A DNA stretch of 64,000 nt from Mariniphaga sp. (GCA_024636975.1 JAGXGA010000019.1:186001-250000); one strand, 5' to 3'; positions 26,148-35,274 are shown, numbered from the stretch's first letter. Numbers and translations are program-made. The notes: a model not told the origin generated them from the letters alone.

Positions 26148-28169
26148 TTATTTCACTCCAATAAAGGTAGTAACAGAATGAGTTGGTGAATCATATTGAA
26201 CCAATCCATTCTCTTTTTTAAACTGCCCAATGAATTTGTATTCTTCACCGTTGTAAGAAGTACGATAAGCATCAAACACCTTGTACGTTGTTCCTTCCAG
26301 CCCAACAGCGAATCTTTTATGCTTAAGATTAGTTTCATCGGCAACCTCAGCTAACAGGTAAAGATTTTCATTGTCATACATCAAATAAATTAACCCATTG
26401 AGTTCAAATCGGGCTGCTTGAAGCCGTTGATAATTTACTCTGAGGCTACCGGCTTTATCCCACAATTTCTCCTTTTTACCATCTATCTGCGGAAGTACAG
26501 AAGTTTTGAGAGCATGATGGTCTTCACTTTCATTGCCCAGATAAACCTGAACCAATTCTTTATTATCACGCGATTGTGGCAACCAACCTACCACATTCTC
26601 CAAATCTTCAGCACCAGATACTATCTGGAAATCCATTTTAAGTGTATCAATTGCATCAGGGAGCCTGCCCAATACTTTCCAGGGAATGGCCGCTTCCATG
26701 GTATATCCTTTATCAGTTATTTCGGAAGAAAATCTCATTCCTTCACGAATTTCAGGTGAATTCCGCAAATTTCCAGCTATATGGTCTTTATGATTAAGAA
26801 AAACTGTTTTTCTTATCCCGTCAACATCAAGGTTCACCTCTATTGCATCGACTTGCCCAACAAAAGAGTAGCCATTGTTTGCAATTATAAATGCATCTGG
26901 ATTCCGGGTTTCATTTGATGAAAAACCAAACAGATAAACACTGGGGTCCATACATTCGGTGTATGAAACAGCCATTCCGGGTTGCCCTGCCTGTGTTAGT
27001 TGCTTGTACAAATAATAGCCACGCGTGATTATGTAAGTAGAGTCCTCAAATACAGTAAATGCATTGCCCGGATTTGGATCCCCCTTTTCCCATAGCTGCG
27101 GACGCTGAATAAATGCCCAGGGAATTACAGCATTTACGCGTGCCAGGTAGATATGATAATAAACCAGATTAACAAAATCCAAAGTAGAGTTCATCCACGA
27201 CATGGAAGTTGTCCATGCTTTTAAATCAGGCCTCAACTGCTGTAAACGCCAAGTACCATGATTGGAAGTACCAGAGAACAGCCTCCAGAAGCGTCCGTTA
27301 TAAAAGCCATGTGAAGTGATCAGACCCATGCGGTTAATGGCAACCGTATCATCAGCAATGGCTTTTGCATACCCCATGCTGTTAAACCGGTACCAGTTCG
27401 TCCCCTCCCCTGGTGTGATTCCAACTCCACCCAGTCCGGCATTTTCAAGCCTTTCCGACATAAGCTTCAGAAAGTCAACTACCAGTTCAGGTGACCAGTA
27501 CATGTTGTAATCCAGGTGGCGGTGCGTGTTATTCTCAAGCCCTCCGTCCACAGGCATCCTGCCCCAGTCTTCGCCTTCATTGTGCAGGGAAAGGTATTTA
27601 ACCGGAAGCTGCTCTTCTTTCCTAAGAAACCTCACCCAATCGACCATGTAATCAGCCAAATCAGATTTATAAACTGAATATAAATCGCGGCCACGGATTT
27701 TGCCAATTGTGTTCATGTATGGAGGCGGGCCATAAAGTGTTGTTATAATTTGCAATTGACTGCCACGGGCATTAACGGTCTCATTTCCACGCCGGGCAAA
27801 ATAACGCATGCTTTCGGTGGTGGTTTTATGATCGTAGATTCCACCCGGTTTATCCTGATGAAAAGGATCGAGAAACATTTTGAGTATGTTTACTTTTAAT
27901 CCATCTTCACCAAAAACCCTTTCTATAATTTCATTCCTGTCCTGTATAGATAAAATATTGAAGCCACCGTAATCCTGAGCATATTCATCATAATCGATTG
28001 TCTGACTTGTTTCCACATAATTAACGCCAAAACCATCCCAGGGATGCAGTATATCGGAAAAATCAACCTTTGCATGAAGCACCTGAAAGTCGGGTTGTGC
28101 TTTTATAGTTAAAGAAAGTGGCATTAAAATCAAAAAAAGAATTATTCTCATCATGTAGTTTTTCATCAT
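26148..28169 (-). CDS. GH30-like secreted protein with an inserted, apparently permuted CBM9 module
   Basis: A 673-residue secreted protein with a signal peptide (1-24). The TIM-barrel part opens WDGFGVNYVET (44-54) and has SLHNEGEDW with E198 as putative acid/base. The strand where GH30 members place the nucleophile reads LKAWTTSMSW, with Ser322 instead of Glu. The C-terminal beta domain is split: residues about 437-615 are absent from the paralogue at 30409 and resemble CBM9. The half with GYTMEAAIPWKVLG (488-501) precedes the half with IDGKKEKLWDKAG (562-574) and YDNENLYLLAEVAD (598-611), the reverse of the usual order. The end SVTTFIG matches the paralogue. Last gene of the LacI-site operon. 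Confidence 0.72.
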   Translation of the reverse strand: MMKNYMMRIILFLILMPLSLTIKAQPDFQVLHAKVDFSDILHPWDGFGVNYVETSQTIDYDEYAQDYGGFNILSIQDRNEIIERVFGEDGLKVNILKMFLDPFHQDKPGGIYDHKTTTESMRYFARRGNETVNARGSQLQIITTLYGPPPYMNTIGKIRGRDLYSVYKSDLADYMVDWVRFLRKEEQLPVKYLSLHNEGEDWGRMPVDGGLENNTHRHLDYNMYWSPELVVDFLKLMSERLENAGLGGVGITPGEGTNWYRFNSMGYAKAIADDTVAINRMGLITSHGFYNGRFWRLFSGTSNHGTWRLQQLRPDLKAWTTSMSWMNSTLDFVNLVYYHIYLARVNAVIPWAFIQRPQLWEKGDPNPGNAFTVFEDSTYIITRGYYLYKQLTQAGQPGMAVSYTECMDPSVYLFGFSSNETRNPDAFIIANNGYSFVGQVDAIEVNLDVDGIRKTVFLNHKDHIAGNLRNSPEIREGMRFSSEITDKGYTMEAAIPWKVLGRLPDAIDTLKMDFQIVSGAEDLENVVGWLPQSRDNKELVQVYLGNESEDHHALKTSVLPQIDGKKEKLWDKAGSLRVNYQRLQAARFELNGLIYLMYDNENLYLLAEVADETNLKHKRFAVGLEGTTYKVFDAYRTSYNGEEYKFIGQFKKENGLVQYDSPTHSVTTFIGVK

Positions 28170-28180
28170 ACAATAAAGAA

Positions 28181-29035
28181 CTATTTTCCAAAAAATGTTG
28201 TAACTGATTTTGAAGGAGAAACATAACTGATCTTCCCGTCTTGTGATACGCTCACACCTTTAAGCCCTTCTTTTTTCATTAATGAAGGCATTACTGCAAT
28301 AAACTCTGCGACCTGTTCGGGCCTCCAGTATAGATTGTAGTCGTTGCCCGGATCAAAATTTGAATAATTTCCGTCAGCAGGCCATCTGCGCCAGTCTTCT
28401 TCTTCATTATGCAACGAAATGTGCCTTATGGGTATACCCCTTTCCTGAGGAAATCCAGCCCATTCTATCATGTATAAAGCCAAATCTTCCTTATGTGCCG
28501 GGTCGATATCCCTGCCACGCAATTGTTTCTGCAATGTCATATATGCCGGAGGGCCATAAAGGGTAGTTATAACCTGCAAATCCCTTCCATCGTTCCGTGT
28601 AATTTTCAATCCCCGATCCACGAAATCAAGCATCCATTTCGTGGAAGTGGTATGATCACATGCTCCGCCGGGTTCTTTTTGGTGTAGCGGATCCAGAAAC
28701 ATTTTGACTAAACCTGGTTTTAAACCATCAGACCCAAATATCATTTCTGCTATTGAATCTCTTTCGGTTTCAGACAAAAGGCTGAAGCCACCATATTCCT
28801 GAGGCCATTCACTGTAATCACGGGTATGCGCAGTCTGCACATAATTGACTCCAAAACCATCCCATTCCCGCAGTTTGAAATCAAAATCGATTTTACCTGA
28901 TATTATATGAAAGTATTCAATTTTTGCTTCTTTCTTAGGCTGAGTAAAACCTTTATAGTCAGATTGTCTCCAACAAAACGAATAATATAATATGGATAAC
29001 AAAGAAAGAATCGTTACTTTTATAATTAACTTCAT
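28181..29035 (-). CDS. Internally deleted GH30-like paralogue
   Basis: A 284-residue paralogue of the neighbouring GH30-like proteins. The N-terminal part aligns to about residue 263 (WDGFGVNYVQTAH, SLHNEEEDW with E211), then jumps from LKGVSV directly to DGKISYVSPSKSVTTFFGK, the last strand of the family. Compared with the 493-residue paralogue, about 220 residues are missing, including the barrel strand expected to hold the nucleophile. The join is in frame and the ends are intact, so it is either a decayed gene that kept its frame or a short non-catalytic relative. N-terminal hydrophobic segment 1-20 suggests export. Confidence 0.75.
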   Translation of the reverse strand: MKLIIKVTILSLLSILYYSFCWRQSDYKGFTQPKKEAKIEYFHIISGKIDFDFKLREWDGFGVNYVQTAHTRDYSEWPQEYGGFSLLSETERDSIAEMIFGSDGLKPGLVKMFLDPLHQKEPGGACDHTTSTKWMLDFVDRGLKITRNDGRDLQVITTLYGPPAYMTLQKQLRGRDIDPAHKEDLALYMIEWAGFPQERGIPIRHISLHNEEEDWRRWPADGNYSNFDPGNDYNLYWRPEQVAEFIAVMPSLMKKEGLKGVSVSQDGKISYVSPSKSVTTFFGK

Positions 29036-29077
29036 CTTGTTTTAATTCCATTTTAATTTTACCCCAATTACCTGCTT

Positions 29078-30373
29078 TTATCGTTTAACGATCGATTCTA
29101 TATCAATCATGTACATTTGTCTTTTATCCCCATTATGGGTTGAATCGAAAAATACCCTGTTTCCTTGCTGATCGCAGCGCGGGTGCAAATCGCAGCGCCA
29201 TTCACCCTGAAACTTTTTTGGCTCAAAGAATTCTCCAAGAACAACTTTTTGCCTTGTAGGAACATGGTATAAATACAGTGTCTGTTTATGTTCAGGATTC
29301 CTGTATGGATAGGTATCATTCAAAATCCACTCGTTATTGGTGTTTGGCACATAAGTATTGTGACCGTTTTCAGGCATATTCTCATCGTCCAGCTTATGGT
29401 AACGTTTGCTTTGGTCGTAAAACTCAAAAAATGCAGCTTCCTGACCATCTTCTGTGGAAGCCCATGCAGTTATGGTTTCATCATCCTTCCAGATAAAATG
29501 GGAGAAGTTACCGCTATCGTTCAGCACATATAAATCGCTGCCATCGGTATTACAGGTGATGGCACGTGTTACATAGTCCGAATTCCAGTTTTTGGTTATT
29601 CTTTTATCTTCCTCAAGCAGATAGTCCCTGCTGCGATTCAGGAAAATAAAGCGACTTCCGGAAGGGGATACCAGCAGATGATTGCACCAGTGAAAATTGT
29701 CAGCCACTGAGCCAAACTCACGTTCCAGGGAAGCCAGCTGCTCCAGAGAAATGATAAGGCTGCTCTCACCGGTCTTCAGATCCATGCGGAAAATGCCATC
29801 ATCTTTGGGAGCCTTATTCCAGTCATCGGCATAATTTGATGTAGCGTAGCCATAACCGGGCCGCATCTTCTGCACGCGGGCAAAGTTAACTGTCAGTGCA
29901 AAGCTTCCATCCGGAGACAGTGCATACACAGGACGAGGCAGGGTTCGGGTCTGCCCGCTTTTGATATCATAGATACGGCTTACAAAATCAGTTCCTTCCC
30001 TGTCATTCCAGATCACTTCATTTCTGCTGCCGGGGATCCATTGCAGCATACAACCCTGCTGCCAGCTCCAGGCGGTGCTCTGCCCGATTTCTTTCCACTG
30101 GTTGTTATTCTCCAGGTCAACCAGTCCAATGCGTAAAACATCTGATGTTTCAGGTGACCGAAAAATAACATCCACTTCATTGCCTAAAGCATAGCGTCCG
30201 GTAATATCTATCTGCCACTTATCGTAATACCCAAACCAGTGCTGTTTCCCGTCTGATGTAATTTGCTTTACCTCGATTCCTGGTGCAGGGTGAAAAGATA
30301 ATCCCGAAATGGCTCCTGCACCGATTGCTGTACCGGCAATTAAACTGTTTTTTAAAAAACTTCTTCTCTTCAT
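29078..30373 (-). CDS. Tat-exported beta-propeller protein, oligogalacturonate-lyase-like
   Basis: A 431-residue protein with an N-terminal KRRSFLKNSLIAGTAIGAGA twin-arginine-like signal. The body is made of repeated TolB-like propeller strands (WQIDITGRYALGNE, YALSPDGSFALTVNF, LLVSPSGSRFIFLNRSRD, CDQQGNRVFFDSTHNG). Histidine-rich patches FHWCNHLLVSP and ENGHNTYVPN recall the metal site of PL22 oligogalacturonate lyases, but I cannot confirm the family or a lyase activity. It is encoded between two GH30-like genes (gaps of 42 and 35 bases), so it should act on the same glycan. Confidence 0.6.
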   Translation of the reverse strand: MKRRSFLKNSLIAGTAIGAGAISGLSFHPAPGIEVKQITSDGKQHWFGYYDKWQIDITGRYALGNEVDVIFRSPETSDVLRIGLVDLENNNQWKEIGQSTAWSWQQGCMLQWIPGSRNEVIWNDREGTDFVSRIYDIKSGQTRTLPRPVYALSPDGSFALTVNFARVQKMRPGYGYATSNYADDWNKAPKDDGIFRMDLKTGESSLIISLEQLASLEREFGSVADNFHWCNHLLVSPSGSRFIFLNRSRDYLLEEDKRITKNWNSDYVTRAITCNTDGSDLYVLNDSGNFSHFIWKDDETITAWASTEDGQEAAFFEFYDQSKRYHKLDDENMPENGHNTYVPNTNNEWILNDTYPYRNPEHKQTLYLYHVPTRQKVVLGEFFEPKKFQGEWRCDLHPRCDQQGNRVFFDSTHNGDKRQMYMIDIESIVKR

Positions 30374-30408
30374 TTAATTATCATATTGTTTTTTAATAGC
30401 ATTCCCAG

Positions 30409-31890
30409 TTACTTTCCAAAAAACGTAGTAACTGAACCGGGAGGTGCTTTATAAACCACCTTGTTGTCTTTAACCTGGAAATCTTCCAACGTTGTATACC
30501 TGTCTTCCGGCTGTCCTTTGGAATCGGTGGTGCGAAAAGCCCCGAATGCTTTGCTGCTGCTACCTCTAATATCAACGGCCACTGTTTTTTCCTTATCGGA
30601 GATGTTGGTGATAACAAAAGCATCGGAATTTTTGGTATTGTTTTTTGCAAATCCAATAACCGCAATTTCCGAATCCATGGCAAAAGTATATGCCACAGTC
30701 ATACCCGGTTGTCCTGCGCGGGTAATTTGTTTGTAGAAATAGTATCCCTTCCGCACATCATACGTGCCGTCTTCATGCACAGTGAAGGCCGAACCCGGAT
30801 TAGGATCACCCTTTACCCAATGGGGCGGGCGCTGGATACCTGACCATGGAATAATGCCGTTCACCTTTGAGGTATAAATATTCCCATGCATCTCTTTAAT
30901 GTTCCGTGCATCCATGTTGCTCCAGCTGGTTGAAGTAACCCATGAGTGCAATTCCGGCCGTTTGCTTCTGAGCAAGTCATTGGTCAGACTGTTATGTTCA
31001 CCAAACCAGCGGCCATAATTTCCGCTATAAAACCCATGTGTTGTAATAAGCCCAAGGTTATTTATCGCATTTGCATCATCATAAATTGCCCGGGCGTAGC
31101 CCCAGTAATAAAACCGGTACCAGTTGGTAGTTTCCCCGGGAGTAACCCCCACATCTCTTAAACCAGCTGTTTTAAGCATGGCAGGCAACATATTGATGTA
31201 TTCTACCACCTGCTCGTGCGGCCAATATAGATTGTAATCATCGCCCGCCCAGGTGGTAAATCCTTCCTGATTCCAGCGGTACCAATCTTCACCCTCATTG
31301 TGCAACGATAAATATTTTACAGGAAATTTCTCCTTTTCCTTTAAAAACTTTACCCAGTCAATCATGTATTTTGCCAGTTCCTCCCTGAATTCCGGATCAA
31401 GATCCCTTCCCCTGTCAGCTTTTTGTTTGGTCATAAAACCGGGAGGTCCGTATAAAGTTGTTATTACTTGCAGATCATCTCCCCTCTGTCTGGTTAATTT
31501 TAACCCTTCCCTTACAAAATAACGCATGTGTTCAGTGGTTCTTTCATGATTGTAAGGACCATACGGTTCCGTCTGATGATTGGCACCCAAAAACATTTTC
31601 ACCAGGCCCACCTTCAGTCCATCTTCCCCAAAAACATGATTTATAATTTCCTGTTTCTGTGCATCCGACAACAGGCTGAACCCACCATATTCCTGTGAAA
31701 ATTCATCGTAATCATAAGTATGGGCAGTTTCAACGTAGTTGAATCCGAAGCCATCCCAATCACGCAAAGGCTCATCAAAGTAAACACCTGCCTTAACAGC
31801 AGTAAAATCCAGCGACTGTGCTTCAGCTTCATAAAACAGGATGGAAATTACCGCAAAAAACAGGACAGAAAACATGAAATTATTTTTCAT
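30409..31890 (-). CDS. GH30-like secreted glycosidase-family protein
   Basis: A 493-residue secreted protein with signal peptide 1-24. It is the simplest of the three GH30-like paralogues: WDGFGFNYVETAH (45-57), putative acid/base E199 in SLHNEGEDW, and an unbroken C-terminal beta-sandwich ending SVTTFFGK. The expected nucleophile strand reads LHSWVTSTSW, with Ser320 where WVTE would be usual. First gene of a four-gene operon whose promoter region has a LacI-type palindrome 91 bases upstream of the start. The substrate is unknown; beta-1,6-galactan-type hydrolysis is only one possibility. Confidence 0.75.
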   Translation of the reverse strand: MKNNFMFSVLFFAVISILFYEAEAQSLDFTAVKAGVYFDEPLRDWDGFGFNYVETAHTYDYDEFSQEYGGFSLLSDAQKQEIINHVFGEDGLKVGLVKMFLGANHQTEPYGPYNHERTTEHMRYFVREGLKLTRQRGDDLQVITTLYGPPGFMTKQKADRGRDLDPEFREELAKYMIDWVKFLKEKEKFPVKYLSLHNEGEDWYRWNQEGFTTWAGDDYNLYWPHEQVVEYINMLPAMLKTAGLRDVGVTPGETTNWYRFYYWGYARAIYDDANAINNLGLITTHGFYSGNYGRWFGEHNSLTNDLLRSKRPELHSWVTSTSWSNMDARNIKEMHGNIYTSKVNGIIPWSGIQRPPHWVKGDPNPGSAFTVHEDGTYDVRKGYYFYKQITRAGQPGMTVAYTFAMDSEIAVIGFAKNNTKNSDAFVITNISDKEKTVAVDIRGSSSKAFGAFRTTDSKGQPEDRYTTLEDFQVKDNKVVYKAPPGSVTTFFGK

Positions 31891-31918
31891 TGGTTTATTC
31901 TTTTAAATAATAATATGA

Positions 31919-31926
31919 CCAAGATA
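31919..31926 (-). promoter_or_regulatory. -7-like box TATCTTGG of the GH30-like operon
   Basis: Minus strand TATCTTGG is one base from TAnnTTTG. Its left edge is exactly 62 bases from the left edge of the palindrome at 31981 and it lies 29 bases from the start codon. No good -33 box is seen. Confidence 0.5.
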
Positions 31927-31980
31927 AACAAAGGCCTCTAGATTCTGAAAAAAACAAAACAACAATCCATTGAAAACTTA

Positions 31981-31994
31981 CGGGAACGTTCCCG
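31981..31994. promoter_or_regulatory. LacI-type operator palindrome 2
   Basis: Perfect CGGGAACGTTCCCG in the divergent region between the GH30-like operon and the LacI-family gene (62 bases before its ATG). It is identical to the site at 24576. The shared location links the regulator to this site. Confidence 0.8.
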
Positions 31995-32055
31995 AAAAAA
32001 GAAACCGGGATTCTCATTAATATTTTTATTTTTATGATTTTAAGCATGCAGTATC

Positions 32056-33099
32056 ATGAAAAAGTCAAACCTTACCATCAACGACATTGCCAAAGCCCTG
32101 AATGTATCCAAATCTACAATAAGCAGGGCATTGCGCGATGCCCATGATGTGAATCCCGAGACCAAAAGAAAGGTAATGGCTTTTGCCGAAAGGCACGATT
32201 ACCGCCCCGACTCCCAGGCTAAAGGCCTGCGCAGCCGAAGCACAAAAACAATCGGGGTGATTATCCCTGCATACAATATTCCTTTCTACTCCATTGCCAT
32301 TTGCGGAATTCAGGATTATGCCATGAAAATGGGCTATAATGTTATAATTTGCCACTCAAATGAACAATACGAAACTGAAATAAAAAATGTAGAAGCCCTT
32401 TTGAATGCCAATGTGGAGGGTATTATTATTTCTGTCGCCCGCGACACCGCTAAAAACGAGCACATCAGAAAACTCCGGCGCAAAGGCATCCCGCTGGTGT
32501 TGTTCAATCGGGTAATTGAAGATTTCAAGGCCCCGAAGGTGGTGGTAAATGATTATTATGGTGCCCTTAATATGGTAAATTACCTTATTAAAACAGGTTG
32601 CCGGAAAATTGCCCACATATCAGGACCCGCGAATCTGCTGCTAAGCAATAACCGTAAGGCCGGTTATCTGGATGCATTGGCACAGGCGGACATTCCAGAA
32701 GATGATAACCTTATGATTGAGGGTGATTTTACCATTGAAAGCGGAATGACATGTATGCAAAAGTTACTTGAGAAGAATAGAGAAATAGATGGCATATTTG
32801 CTGTGTGCGATGCAGTGGCCTTTGGAGCCATGAAAGCACTTAAAAACCATGGCATTAAAATACCGGATACCATCTCAGTAGCCGGTTTTACCAATGAACC
32901 TATGGCTGCGCTGGTGGAACCTTCCCTCACTACTGTAAAGCAACCCATTTATGAAATCGGGGAAACCGCATCTAAACTTCTTTTTGCCCAGCTGGAAGAC
33001 CCTGAATTGCCAGCAGAGCTTTGTGTTCTGGAAACAACAATCGAAGTACGGGAAAGCACAAGAAAATTAAATAGCAGTGCCACAGATTCAATGGGTTAG
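32056..33099 (+). CDS. LacI-family transcription regulator
   Basis: A 347-residue regulator. The helix-turn-helix and hinge are at the N-terminus (NDIAKALNVSKSTISRALRD, then HDYRPDSQAKGLRSRSTKTI). The periplasmic-binding-like effector domain follows, with GVIIPAYNIPFYS, GIIISVARDT, GCRKIAHISGPA, GIFAVCDAVAFGAM and ISVAGFTNEP. The effector is probably a sugar. The gene is divergent from the GH30-like operon and an operator palindrome lies between. The last residues SSATDSMG are encoded by a partial copy of the intergenic repeat GCCACAGATTCA, so the C-terminus was probably altered by repeat insertion. Autoregulation is likely. Confidence 0.93.
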   Translation: MKKSNLTINDIAKALNVSKSTISRALRDAHDVNPETKRKVMAFAERHDYRPDSQAKGLRSRSTKTIGVIIPAYNIPFYSIAICGIQDYAMKMGYNVIICHSNEQYETEIKNVEALLNANVEGIIISVARDTAKNEHIRKLRRKGIPLVLFNRVIEDFKAPKVVVNDYYGALNMVNYLIKTGCRKIAHISGPANLLLSNNRKAGYLDALAQADIPEDDNLMIEGDFTIESGMTCMQKLLEKNREIDGIFAVCDAVAFGAMKALKNHGIKIPDTISVAGFTNEPMAALVEPSLTTVKQPIYEIGETASKLLFAQLEDPELPAELCVLETTIEVRESTRKLNSSATDSMG

Positions 33100-33254
33100 A
33101 ATTGCCAAAGATTCACAGATTATTTGTCAATGTTGCCACAGATTCACAGATTAAAACCTGCATATTATTGCCACAGAATCATAGATTAATGATTGTGCTT
33201 TAAAGAATCTGTGAATCTGTGGCTATCTTCTTTCTTTGTCTCAATAATCTGCGG
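33079..33254. repeat. Repeat cluster without a gene (CACAGATT family)
   Basis: Copies of the 18-mer GCCACAGATTCACAGATT: direct copies at 33079-33090 (partial), 33104-33121, 33135-33152 and 33170-33187 (two mismatches), then inverted copies at 33206-33223 (exact) and 33245-33254 (partial). The order, direct then inverted, is the same as in the larger cluster at 52.5 kb. It lies between the converging 3-prime ends of the LacI gene and the amidohydrolase gene. Confidence 0.9.
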
Positions 33255-33264
33255 CTATCTTAAT

Positions 33265-34272
33265 TCATGCAAGCAACTTCTCGTACCCCGCAATCACCAA
33301 CTCCGCAAAATTCCTTCCCATATAATTTCGGGCAACCTCTTCCGTAAACAGCCCGGGATTTTCTCTCACCCGCTTGTCTGTATGATTTGTCCCATCCATA
33401 AGGCTTTTAAACATGGCACGATATCCGCCAAAGTTCCACGACTGCCGGCCATAAGGTGCATCGCTGGCGCAAAATATGTTTTTGGAATACGGTTCTCCTG
33501 CCAGCTGGTAGGTTATAAAATCGCTTTCAATATGTGTATCGCGCTTGGCACTTTCAATAAACCTGATGTTGGAGTGTTTTAATCCCAGTGCACGGGCATT
33601 GTGGTAATGCTCCTCCCCTTCCATGTAAGACGGACCGCCACCACCCATATGAATGCCAACAACAGGATGCTCAGGATGCAGCTGTGCCAGCTTTTCCAAT
33701 CCAACTGCCGGAGTATAGGGTGTGTCGCCACCAAAATGGAAGGCAGGAATTCCTCCCAGTTCAATAATTTTGTTGAAAACCTGCACCACATTGTCACTAT
33801 CGATTGGGTAGGCATTCTGTGCCGGATTCATTTTCACAAATAAAAAACCAAATTCCTTTATACAGATCTCTGCCATTTCCATTGCAAGTTCAACCCCCAG
33901 ATTTTTAGGATCGGACCAGCCACCGGGAATAAACCTGCCGGGATATTTTGCATCCACATCAAAAAGATACCGGTTGGCTTTAAGCAAAGTGTCGAAATTC
34001 TCATCCATGTCATCACCATAGGGCGTGACTGCCGGGTTCTGCCATACAAGGCTCATGTCTATTCCGGCCATCTGCATTTCAGCTAAAAGATCCTCTGCCG
34101 AAATGGGCTTTCCGTGGTAATAATTATCGGTACCGAAGTATTTGATACGGACCATTTCCGCAAGGTTTTCAACATCCGAAATGTGTGTATCGGCATCAAT
34201 AACCAGGTTGTCTTTGTTATCTTTCAGGAATTGCAACTGTCGTTCGATCCTGAATTTTGCTTTGGGCTTCAT
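33265..34272 (-). CDS. Amidohydrolase-family TIM-barrel hydrolase
   Basis: A 335-residue cytoplasmic protein (no signal peptide) of the amidohydrolase_2 type. Metal-site features are VIDADTHIS near the N-terminus, PAFHFGGDTPY, VVGIHMGGGGPSY and FCASDAPYG in the later strands. Such enzymes include decarboxylases and lactonases. It is the last gene of a minus-strand run with a binding lipoprotein (10-base gap) and a GntP-type permease, which points to catabolism of an organic acid or sugar acid. The specific reaction is unknown. Confidence 0.82.
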   Translation of the reverse strand: MKPKAKFRIERQLQFLKDNKDNLVIDADTHISDVENLAEMVRIKYFGTDNYYHGKPISAEDLLAEMQMAGIDMSLVWQNPAVTPYGDDMDENFDTLLKANRYLFDVDAKYPGRFIPGGWSDPKNLGVELAMEMAEICIKEFGFLFVKMNPAQNAYPIDSDNVVQVFNKIIELGGIPAFHFGGDTPYTPAVGLEKLAQLHPEHPVVGIHMGGGGPSYMEGEEHYHNARALGLKHSNIRFIESAKRDTHIESDFITYQLAGEPYSKNIFCASDAPYGRQSWNFGGYRAMFKSLMDGTNHTDKRVRENPGLFTEEVARNYMGRNFAELVIAGYEKLLA

Positions 34273-34282
34273 ATTTATTATT

Positions 34283-35251
34283 TTACAATTGGGTACATTG
34301 CGATTTCATTCCCTCACTCATCCTGAATTTAATCTGATTGGCAAAACTTGTATTTAGCCATGCCCTGGTTTGCTTATTAGCAGTATATGGTATTTCAGAG
34401 GGAGATTTACCCCTTATTATTTCAAGTGCTGTTTGGGCAGCCCACTCACCCTGTTCCCTGGCAACCTTTGTTAATCCAAACACTGCATAAGGCATCATAA
34501 AGTCGTCGCAGGTAACAACAGGTACTTTTAAATTTTCTTCAATGATATTTTTTGCCTCACTGTCGTTCCAGCCTTTAATGGCTCCGTTGGTAGGCATGTA
34601 TATCAGATCGGCATTCTGACTGGCCTCCAAAAACATCCTTTCCCACGATTCAAAATCGTTTGCAAGGCTGTAGGTAACATCCAGTCCTATATTCCGGTAC
34701 AACGTATCGAGCAGCATCCTGTTATTTTGTTCCGATAACGAATTTTCAGAAAGCACCACCAGCTTTCTTGTTTCCGGGTAATTTGAAATCACTTCGGAAA
34801 GCAACTCCCGCAAAGGCAGCACTTCAAGCATTCCAGTGACATTGTCACCCAGATTGTACTGCTCTGTTGACCAGTTTACACCGCAAAATACTACAGGCAG
34901 TTCAGTAACGTTAAAGTGCGGAACAACAAGGTCTTTAACTGCATTGTCATCGGAAACGATTAGTAACCCGGGATTGAATGCTTCAATTTCTTCCAGAATT
35001 ATTTGCACCGATTCCCCGGTTTCAGTCTCAGCAGTTTTCCTTTTGGCGTCCAGAAAGAATATTTTCATTTCCACATTTTCTTCCTTCAGTGTTTCATTTA
35101 TCCCCTCCATCACATCATCACTTGAGCCGTATCCTGCATGATAGGAGTTGACATAAACTATCCGGAAAGCCTCATCCTCCTTTTTAACGGAACCGCAGGA
35201 ACTTAAAAGAAAAGCCCCGATAAAAAAGAAACCATATATTATTTGTTTCAT
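34283..35251 (-). CDS. Periplasmic binding lipoprotein (ABC_sub_bind-like)
   Basis: A 322-residue lipoprotein with lipobox MKQIIYGFFFIGAFLLSSC (Cys19). The rest is a type-1 periplasmic-binding fold: RIVYVNSYHAGYG, GLLIVSDDNAVKDLVV, PVVFCGVNW, RKLVVLSENS, DLIYMPTNGAIKGW and VVTCDDFMMPYAVFG, as in the PF04392 family. No ABC permease or ATPase is encoded nearby; instead it sits between a GntP permease and an amidohydrolase, so it may act as a sensor or capture protein rather than an ABC component. Confidence 0.78.
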   Translation of the reverse strand: MKQIIYGFFFIGAFLLSSCGSVKKEDEAFRIVYVNSYHAGYGSSDDVMEGINETLKEENVEMKIFFLDAKRKTAETETGESVQIILEEIEAFNPGLLIVSDDNAVKDLVVPHFNVTELPVVFCGVNWSTEQYNLGDNVTGMLEVLPLRELLSEVISNYPETRKLVVLSENSLSEQNNRMLLDTLYRNIGLDVTYSLANDFESWERMFLEASQNADLIYMPTNGAIKGWNDSEAKNIIEENLKVPVVTCDDFMMPYAVFGLTKVAREQGEWAAQTALEIIRGKSPSEIPYTANKQTRAWLNTSFANQIKFRMSEGMKSQCTQL

Positions 35252-35274
35252 TTCTGATTTTGTTTAAATTCACT

